Below the pieces are notes generated by a model. That model was given only the letters and a program-made list of their open reading frames with translations. It was not told the DNA's origin and made no database searches. From Candidatus Pacearchaeota archaeon (lineage in GTDB: Archaea > Nanobdellota > Nanobdellia > Pacearchaeales > GW2011-AR1), in assembly GCA_016181885.1 (NCBI GenBank), contig JACOYJ010000022.1, positions 1 through 48,782 on the forward strand: a stretch of DNA of 48,782 nucleotides. Reading direction: 5' to 3'. Position numbers and translations under genes: made by a program. Shown piece after piece: positions 43,255-48,782 of the stretch (the stretch's first letter is position 1; each line of letters opens with the position of its first letter).

Positions 43255-44770
43255 TAAATTAAGAGACGCTATGAGCAGTGAACATTGCAGCTATAAGAGT
43301 ACAAAAAAATTTCTATCAAAACTGCACACGAAAGCGCCATGGGTCATTCAAGGTCCGGGAGAAAATGCGGGAATTGTGGATATCGGGGATGGTTTAGCCT
43401 TAGCATTAAGAATAGAAAGCCATAATCATCCCTCATACATTTCTCCGCATCACGGAGCTGCAACAGGCGTTGGGGGCATACTAAGAGATATATTTACAAT
43501 GGGAGCTCGTCCAATAGCTTTGCTGGACTTTCTAAGGTTCGGAACAGATAAAAAAGCTGGAAATCTCCTGGAAGAGGTCGTAAGAGGAATTTCTGATTAT
43601 GGAAACTGCGTCGGAATTCCTGTAGTCGGCGGAGATTTATATTTAGACAAAACATACAATAAAAATTGCTTGGTCAATGTTTGTGCGCTTGGATTAGTAA
43701 AAAAAGAAAATATAATCTATGGACATGCCCTAACGCCTGGAAACGATTTAATTTACGCTGGCGCGCGAACAGGAAAAGATGGAATTGGGGGCGCAGAAAT
43801 GGCATCATCAAATCTTGAAATTTTAGACGCATCAAAGGTCCAAAACCCTGACCCTTATTTAGAGAAATTATTATTAGAAGCGTGTTGTGAGTTATCTGAA
43901 AAAAAATTAGTCGAGGGCATGCAAGACATGGGCGCCGCTGGATTATTGTGTTCAACAACAGAGGTTGCGCTAAGAGGGCAAAAAAAAACTGGAAGAAATA
44001 TAGGAACAAAAATTGATTTGTTAAAAATTCCCCTAAAGTCAAAAGGCATGTCTCCTGAAGAAATACTGCTCTCAGAATCTCAAGAAAGAATGTTAATTGT
44101 GGGCAAAAAAGAATTTAGAAACCAGATACTAAATATATTTAAAAAGTGGGATTTGGAGGCAGAAATTATTGGAGAAGTCACGGAAGATGGAAAATATACT
44201 CTCTCTTATAAAAATAACGAAGCTCCAATTGACTTAGAAATTAATTTTGCTGAGATAATGCCTGATTTAGAAGAAAATTGGCCTCTTTATGATTGGCCAA
44301 GCCAAAAAACAAAGCATGAAAAAGGCAGCGGAAAATTAATCAGAAATATCTGGCAGCAATATGACTGGGGTGTCGGCGCAAGAACAATAAAGGGGCCGAA
44401 TCTTTCTGGGAATTATGCAATTCTGGATATTTATGAGATAGAAAAAGAGCTTGTTGTAAGCTGGAGCTCTGATGAGGGAAGAAGTGACTTAAATGCCAAA
44501 GAAGGAGCAAAATACGCATTTAATAGATGTTACGAAAAAATGCGGGAGCATAAAGCAGCGCCATTAGCAATTACTAATTGCTTGAATTTTGGGCATCCAA
44601 AAGACTCAATGGGCGCATTTAATGAAACAATTGAAGGATTAAAAGAAATTTGCAAAGAAAAAAATGTTCCGGTTATTAGCGGCAACGTCAGTCTTTACAA
44701 TGCCTGCAAAGAACATTCAATCAAGCCAACTCCCATAATAGTAATGATTGGAATAAGGGATAAATCTTAA
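43235..44770 (+). CDS. purL: Phosphoribosylformylglycinamidine synthase PurL, C-terminally short
   Basis: 511 residues where archaeal/small PurL usually has over 700. It begins near [11 protein letters not shown], so about 40 N-terminal residues of the usual protein are also absent. Present are the ESHNHPS active-site motif, GVGGILRD, and the second-half motifs TNCLNFGHP and SGNVSLYN. The frame stops just after [14 protein letters not shown], where the last (B2-like) subdomain should begin. Either a recent truncation or a lineage-specific short form; activity is uncertain. Confidence 0.85.
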   Translation: MSKDIINKLRDAMSSEHCSYKSTKKFLSKLHTKAPWVIQGPGENAGIVDIGDGLALALRIESHNHPSYISPHHGAATGVGGILRDIFTMGARPIALLDFLRFGTDKKAGNLLEEVVRGISDYGNCVGIPVVGGDLYLDKTYNKNCLVNVCALGLVKKENIIYGHALTPGNDLIYAGARTGKDGIGGAEMASSNLEILDASKVQNPDPYLEKLLLEACCELSEKKLVEGMQDMGAAGLLCSTTEVALRGQKKTGRNIGTKIDLLKIPLKSKGMSPEEILLSESQERMLIVGKKEFRNQILNIFKKWDLEAEIIGEVTEDGKYTLSYKNNEAPIDLEINFAEIMPDLEENWPLYDWPSQKTKHEKGSGKLIRNIWQQYDWGVGARTIKGPNLSGNYAILDIYEIEKELVVSWSSDEGRSDLNAKEGAKYAFNRCYEKMREHKAAPLAITNCLNFGHPKDSMGAFNETIEGLKEICKEKNVPVISGNVSLYNACKEHSIKPTPIIVMIGIRDKS

Positions 44771-44812
44771 CTGATTGCCAAAATATTTAAACTTATTTCA
44801 ACAGAAATAGTT

Positions 44813-45802
44813 ATGATAAGAATCTTTTCATTCAACGGCAAAAAAGTGGATAAAAAGGAGATAGATAATTTTGAAGACACTCTTCTTGGACAGAAAAGAA
44901 AGGATAATGTCTGGATTGCAGTCAACAACGCGACAAAAAAAGATGCTGAGATTCTAAAGAGAAAATTTAAAATTCATCCTACGACTATTGAGGATATGTT
45001 TTTTCAGCACTCAAGAATAAAATACGAAGAGCTGGAGGAGTATACTTTGATAGTATTCAAGGCTATAAAAAAAGTTGGCGCGCTGTACTTGAAAACAGAC
45101 AATATTGCAATGGTTTTTGGCGAAAGCATACTGATAACAGTTTCGCCAAACGGCAACCAGACGATTGAAAACCTAATCAGCAACGAAAAGAAGCTTGAAA
45201 CTCTTCTGGCAAGAGGCGAGGATTTTATCTGCCATTATATCATGGACAAGGAAATAGATAAATACGTTGAAACAAAAAACATTCTCGGCGAGGATTTCAA
45301 AAAATTAGAAAGAGAGTTTATAAAAAAACCTGGCAAGGAAGTTCTCAGCAAGTTATTTACAAAAGAATTGGTTTTGCTTGAATTAAGGCAGACAATAGAA
45401 TCAACCACAGATATGGTGTTAAATCTCATCAAGCCAACTGACAATTATATCAACAACGAATTAATCCCATATTTTAGAGACGTATATGATCACGCTTTCA
45501 AAACAACTGATTCGTTAAAAACAACGCTCGGAAGAATCAATGGAATGAGGAACACATATCAGTCAATTATCTCAAACAAAATGAATGAAACAATTAGAAC
45601 TCTTACAATATTAATGGCCATAATGCTGCCCATGACTGTAATAACTGGATTTTATGGAATGAATGTTCATCTTCCTCTCCAAAACAATGTGAATGCACCG
45701 GCACTAATTGCGGGCTTAATGATTTTAACCTCAATAATTATTTACTTTGCGTCGAGAGGTCTTGGCTGGATAAAAGAAACAGAAAAGCTGCCTTATTCTT
45801 GA
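44813..45802 (+). CDS. corA: CorA-family magnesium/divalent cation transporter
   Basis: 329 residues. A cytoplasmic alpha/beta N-domain, a long helical region (about 150-260) and two C-terminal transmembrane helices (about 262-282 and 297-315) with the pore-mouth motif YGMNV between them. The cation selectivity cannot be told apart between Mg, Co and Ni. Short gap and its own likely promoter after purL. Confidence 0.93.
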   Translation: MIRIFSFNGKKVDKKEIDNFEDTLLGQKRKDNVWIAVNNATKKDAEILKRKFKIHPTTIEDMFFQHSRIKYEELEEYTLIVFKAIKKVGALYLKTDNIAMVFGESILITVSPNGNQTIENLISNEKKLETLLARGEDFICHYIMDKEIDKYVETKNILGEDFKKLEREFIKKPGKEVLSKLFTKELVLLELRQTIESTTDMVLNLIKPTDNYINNELIPYFRDVYDHAFKTTDSLKTTLGRINGMRNTYQSIISNKMNETIRTLTILMAIMLPMTVITGFYGMNVHLPLQNNVNAPALIAGLMILTSIIIYFASRGLGWIKETEKLPYS

Positions 45803-46001
45803 GAAGTTTCTTTTTTTGAAAGATAAATCTGACAGGCATTGAAATCGTCTGAATTGCATATTCCATTAATCAAGCTTCCATCATAACTATCTCTTGTATC
45901 TTGCAGTTTGCAACAATGCGTCCCATCATTATAATCTTCAACGCCCCAACCATTAAATCATCAAATCTCAATTCATAATATGGACATCTCTTATCTGCCA
46001 T
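45793..46001 (-). pseudogene. Frameshifted small Cys-rich protein gene
   Basis: From ATG 46001 the frame reads MADKRCPYYELRFDDL and then ends early, but after a one-base shift near 45950 it continues as GWGVEDYNDGTHCCKLQD to a Cys-rich end (NGICNSDDFNACQIYLSK) and a stop at 45793. The split Cys pattern (CPYY, HCC, GIC, AC) over about 68 residues looks like one small metal- or disulfide-binding protein. A sequencing error would explain it as well as decay. It converges on corA, overlapping its last 10 bases. Confidence 0.55.
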
Positions 46002-46088
46002 AAAAAACAAAATTACAATTCATTAATAAAGATTTATGCGAATAAATGAATGCCGCTGATTGTATTTAAGGGAGATTAATCCGATAAT

Positions 46089-46161
46089 AGCCCCGCTCGG
46101 ATTCGAACCGAGGTCTCGAGCTCCAAAGGCTCGCATACTTGACCGGCTATACGACGGGGCT
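46089..46161 (-). tRNA. tRNA-Gln(TTG)
   Basis: 73 bases: acceptor AGCCCCG/CGGGGCT with discriminator T or A depending on end choice, D-arm GTATAGCCGGTCAAGTAT, anticodon stem CGAGC/GCTCG around CTTTGGA (anticodon TTG), T-arm CTCGGTTCGAATCCGAG. No intron. Unusually it has no TATA box in front of it: the upstream bases are the end of a homing endonuclease gene whose stop codon lies 15 bases inside the tRNA. Confidence 0.93.
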
Positions 46162-47091
46162 ATCTAAATTCCACATCCTAACTTTCTTAAGATGCTTATC
46201 ATTACTGAAACCGATGAGTTTTAAAAACTTTCTTAATTCGTCTTTTTTGGTTATGTAAATTTCCTTACCTTTGCTTATTCTTGAGCAATTAATGCCCAAT
46301 GAAAGTAAACCGTTTCTAACGTCATTCAATAAATCTTGATTATAATTAGTAAAGCAAAATTGGTGGGAATTTTGGTTAGTTAGTTTATAAACAGATCCAT
46401 CAGTATCATAAAGCCCCCTTAAACACGCAATAAGAAATTTGTTGTGATCCTTTATCCAAACCGGAATCCTCAGTTTATTCTTAATCTTATTTCCAGGAGG
46501 AAATCCTTTTTCTTCTAAAAAATTAATAAGTTTTACACTATGGGATTCAATAAACATTGCATTTGGAGGATCTTGAAAACCTTTTTTAGGTTTAAACCTC
46601 CCAACTCTAACTTGAATATTAAATAATTTTTCAATAAGAGGCTTTACGTAATTAGTTAAATACTCCTTATCATGCCTGGAGTCTCCAACAATTTTTATCA
46701 CATAAACTCCTCTTTTGTTATTTCGTGATTTATAGAAACTTGTTTTATAGGAATTCCCATCTCCTAGCATGATTCCATAAAACTCTGCAAGTTCTTCTGA
46801 ATCTCGAGGGATTTTAATTTCCTTTGTTTTGCCTAGGGATATAATTCCCCCCTTACATTGTCCCCAATTATCACTCAATTTTTCAGTTATAAATTCATTA
46901 AAATCTTTCTTAAGAAATCTGCAAATTTTCTTATAAACATCTTAAGAAAGTAATCTTTGTTCATGCCTTAATTCACTCCTCAAGTAACCTTCTGAAACAC
47001 CCAATAACTTAGACAACTCAAACCAAGAATAATTTTCTTTCAAAGAATTAATCATTTCTTTCTGCTTACCTTTAATCAACTTAATCCTCAT
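46147..47091 (-). pseudogene. LAGLIDADG homing endonuclease gene with in-frame stop
   Basis: From ATG 47091 a 49-residue N-terminal part (MRIKLIKGKQKEM..., with a helix-turn-helix-like WFELSKLLGVSEGYLRSEL) ends in TAA at 46942-46944. The same frame then continues without interruption (DVYKKICRFLKKDF...) into a 243-residue endonuclease that could restart at TTG 46878. Motifs FYGIMLGDGN and LRGLYDTDGS are the two LAGLIDADG helices. It ends inside the tRNA-Gln gene. Either decaying, or made as two pieces or by readthrough. Confidence 0.8.
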
Positions 47092-47128
47092 AGATAAACA
47101 AAAGTCCTGAATTATATAAATCTATTTT

Positions 47129-47150
47129 TTGACCACTGAACTATGGGGCT
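47129..47150 (-). repeat. tRNA-Gln 5' fragment (acceptor strand and D-arm)
   Basis: AGCCCCATAGTTCAGTGGTC followed by AA matches the first third of tRNA-Gln, as in the intact copy at 46161 (AGCCCCGTCGTATAGCCGGTC), differing at six positions. It then runs directly into the endonuclease leader. No matching 3' part follows, so it is a partial copy. Confidence 0.7.
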
Positions 47151-47172
47151 ATAAAAAGAAAACTTATATTTG

Positions 47173-47181
47173 ATTTATAAG
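47173..47181 (-). promoter_or_regulatory. TATA box in front of the tRNA-Gln fragment
   Basis: TTATAAATC on the minus strand lies about 26 bases before the fragment's first base, the normal distance for an archaeal tRNA promoter. It appears to be the only promoter for the fragment, the endonuclease and the intact tRNA-Gln downstream. Confidence 0.55.
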
Positions 47182-47195
47182 GGTTTCTCACCCAA

Positions 47196-47395
47196 AATAC
47201 TGTCAAGTTATCGAGGCCTAACTAAAATCTATAAGACTCTAAATTGCTGCTCACATTTGTTCGCAGATTTAATTAACATTTTAATAAATTCACGACGAGC
47301 AAGTGGCGAGGAGCACAAATTTTACATATAAATAAAAGTAATCTTTAAGATAACTTTAAATTAGTAGAGATATGTCCCTTTAAGTTTACAGTATC
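47196..47395 (-). mobile_element. MITE-like element copy 3 (200 bp)
   Basis: Reverse-oriented, near full-length copy with ends matching copy 1 (plus-strand left end AATACTGTCAAGTTATCG, right end TAAGTTTACAGTATC). Flanked by the perfect 9-bp repeat CTCACCCAA at 47187-47195 and 47396-47404. The right-hand duplication contains the minD stop codon (47397-47399). Lies 15 bases beyond the TATA box of the tRNA-Gln unit. Confidence 0.85.
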
Positions 47396-47396
47396 C

Positions 47397-48116
47397 TCAC
47401 CCAAAAACTTCATTGTAATAAATCGCCCTATTAACATCCTGGGCCTTTGGATTAATCCATCCAAAAAATCTTTTCAATCCAGAATCTCCATACTTTTCTC
47501 CGATCAGCATCGCTGCAAGCTTTCTATACTCCTCGCTTGCTCTCGACCACGGCTTGTAGCTCGGATAAGTTTGAAACTCAGACAAAGCTCTCAAGAAATT
47601 AATATCATAGGGGATAACAGCCATAACAGGCAGATCCAAAGTATCCTCAATATCTTTCAAGGATAACTCAAAATTTTTACTATGAACTTTATTGATAATT
47701 ATGCCTGAAATAGGGGTCCCTCGATTAACGGCCAATTTAACTGCCTTAAGAGTATTGCTAAGAGTCGGATGGTCTGGGGTTGTAACAACAAGTATCTCGT
47801 CAGAAGCCAGCATAACTCCCAAGGTTTCATCATTCAATGCAGGCGAAGAGTCAATAATAACTGCATCATAAAATTTTTTCAGATATCCTATCTTGTCCCC
47901 AATCTTTAACGGGCTGACATCTAACCTATTGAATATCGAAGCCGGCATGACATCAAATTTTTCAAGATTATGAATTGCGTCCTTTGGGCTAGCCCTTTTG
48001 GCAAGAACATGATGAAGAGTAACTTCAGGCTCGATAATGTTAAAATGCAGGCCCAAGTTTGGCGCTGATAGATTTCCGTCGACAAGCAAGGCTTTTCTTC
48101 CAAAATAAGAATAGTT
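47397..48116 (-). CDS. minD: MinD/ParA-family ATPase, 5'-truncated
   Basis: About 240 residues in frame, beginning in YSYFGRKALLVDGNLSAPN, which in an intact MinD follows the Walker A motif. Walker B-like VIIDSSPAL, TTPDHPTLSN and GIIINKVHS are as in MinD. The Walker A region (GKGGxGKT) should lie about 30 residues upstream, but the frame hits TAG at 48117-48119 and the sequence beyond is unrelated. The gene is therefore cut at about 48113, most likely by a contig misjoin. Confidence 0.85.
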   Translation of the reverse strand, partial: NYSYFGRKALLVDGNLSAPNLGLHFNIIEPEVTLHHVLAKRASPKDAIHNLEKFDVMPASIFNRLDVSPLKIGDKIGYLKKFYDAVIIDSSPALNDETLGVMLASDEILVVTTPDHPTLSNTLKAVKLAVNRGTPISGIIINKVHSKNFELSLKDIEDTLDLPVMAVIPYDINFLRALSEFQTYPSYKPWSRASEEYRKLAAMLIGEKYGDSGLKRFFGWINPKAQDVNRAIYYNEVFG

Positions 48117-48195
48117 CTAAAATCAAACTCATCGGAATAAAAACGGTTGAGAATCTTGTCTTTGTCTTGTATTGTTTCATGGCTATAAAACAAGC

Positions 48196-48411
48196 TCATT
48201 TTATCCCTAGCTGTGTTATTTCTATACAACTGGTACTTCCCATCATCAAATACTTTTTTGGTACCCCAAATGCCAGGATAATACTCAACCAGATAGACGC
48301 AATCACCATGCTTGATCCAAGATCTGGCTGCAGAAAAGCTAGTAACATGGGTAAGAGCATTGCAGTCAGGGACAAGATTAGCGCCACAGGAAAATTTTTT
48401 CTAAACTTCAA
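48196..48411 (-). pseudogene. RodA/FtsW-like fragment
   Basis: About 70 residues including RKNFPVALILSLTAMLLPML and LAFLQPDLGSSMVIASIWLS, the QPDLG motif typical of RodA/FtsW/SpoVE, a peptidoglycan glycosyltransferase of bacteria. Both ends are broken. The surrounding frames do not continue the domain. Probably bacterial DNA joined to this contig. Confidence 0.6.
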
Positions 48412-48782
48412 ATTTTATATAACTTAGAAGGTGGAGAGGATGTTTTAAAAGATCCCGATGTCAATAAGTTTATATATCTTCTCGCCGTTGTAGAAAAATC
48501 TAAATATGCGGAAGAGAATTTAGATTTTTTTAATATACTTAGTTATCCTTTCTTAAATTTTGATTATGTTGAAAATTTAAGACTTGCCCGTTTAGCTGCA
48601 GAGAATGGCAGAAATATACAAGATGTTATTCTGCAAAAAGATTTTGTCGAAATGGCAAGAAAGAAGAATTTAGAGAATCCTCAAGTTTATAAAAATTTCA
48701 TGGATAAAATTGCCCATTGGCAAAGTGTTGATGCTAAGAATACCTTCAACACAACTTTTGAAATAATTTTAGAAGAATCTGG
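48400..48782 (+). CDS. UvrD-like DNA helicase fragment (no start, runs off the end)
   Basis: 127 codons open from about 48400 to the window end. KLQILYNLEGGEDVLKDPDV followed by FIYLLAVV and FFNILSYPFLNFDYVENLRL matches the 2A-domain region of UvrD/Rep-type helicases (the I-Y-x-L-x-G-G-E-D-V-L motif), and later sequence ends EIILEESG. No start; it begins where the RodA-like fragment on the other strand ends. Confidence 0.6.

Noticed and set aside
47129-47150. tRNA-Gln 5' fragment as the first exon of an intron-containing tRNA with the endonuclease in its intron
   Set aside because: A complete tRNA-Gln including its own 5' part follows the endonuclease, so no exon pairing is needed, and the fragment ends at the D-loop rather than at a bulge-helix-bulge site.
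47921-48229. 102-codon minus-strand frame upstream of minD as a separate gene
   Set aside because: Its second half lies in a shifted frame over minD coding sequence; the first half belongs to the mosaic contig end and cannot be assigned.

Overview
The window reads as a slice of an AT-rich archaeal chromosome, most likely from a DPANN-type archaeon (Woesearchaeota/Pacearchaeota-like; the exact lineage is inference). Archaeal markers are TFB, Lsm/Sm-like protein, ribosomal proteins S8e, L44e and S3Ae, GINS, Bud32, archaeal phosphoglycerate mutase, SRP54/FtsY, intron-containing tRNAs and TATA boxes sitting about 25 nt before start codons (many near-leaderless genes). Genes are dense, on both strands, with frequent 1-4 nt overlaps.

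Layout. 0.1-3.8 kb: PLP synthase (pdxS-pdxT), Lsm, S8e, TFB. 4.2-15.4 kb: tRNA-Leu with intron, a mobile repeat, then a four-gene minus-strand unit: Lrp-type regulator, PD-(D/E)XK-like nuclease with winged helix, a membrane-anchored surface protein and a 2648-residue secreted protein ending in a lysozyme-like transglycosylase domain. 15.5-19.8 kb: small membrane proteins among L44e, S3Ae, tRNA-Val, a C39-like cysteine peptidase and tRNA-Thr with intron. 19.8-26.1 kb: aminotransferase, hotdog thioesterase, three unknown genes, GINS, a DnaQ-like exonuclease, an unknown gene and phosphoglycerate mutase. 26.2-30.1 kb: S-layer-like secreted protein, DUF4143-type AAA ATPase, mobile repeat, membrane-bound winged-helix protein. 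30.4-36.3 kb: FtsY, SRP54 interrupted by a 588-residue intein in its P-loop, a second thioesterase, Bud32. 36.4-42.2 kb: a compact minus-strand operon built on a MoxR-type AAA+ ATPase and a von Willebrand A (NorD/CbbO-like) protein, with four accessory proteins and a 37-codon leader gene. 42.5-45.8 kb: purQ, a purL lacking its last domain, and CorA. 45.8-48.1 kb: a frameshifted Cys-rich gene, tRNA-Gln, a homing endonuclease gene with an in-frame stop lying between a tRNA-Gln 5' fragment and the intact tRNA, a mobile repeat, and a 5'-truncated minD. The last ~670 bases join a RodA-like fragment and a UvrD-like helicase fragment head to head and look like a bacterial or chimeric contig end.

Most notable: (1) the MoxR/VWA operon, in which three accessory proteins end in a similar short tail of the form PWxIxIPR; (2) a family of 139-200 bp MITE-like elements with imperfect terminal inverted repeats and 9-bp target duplications, two of the three copies having duplicated a gene's stop codon; (3) an 84-nt conserved structured leader just before the start codons of both S3Ae and SRP54; (4) the tRNA-Gln/homing endonuclease arrangement; (5) the SRP54 intein; (6) a giant archaeal surface protein with a transglycosylase domain.
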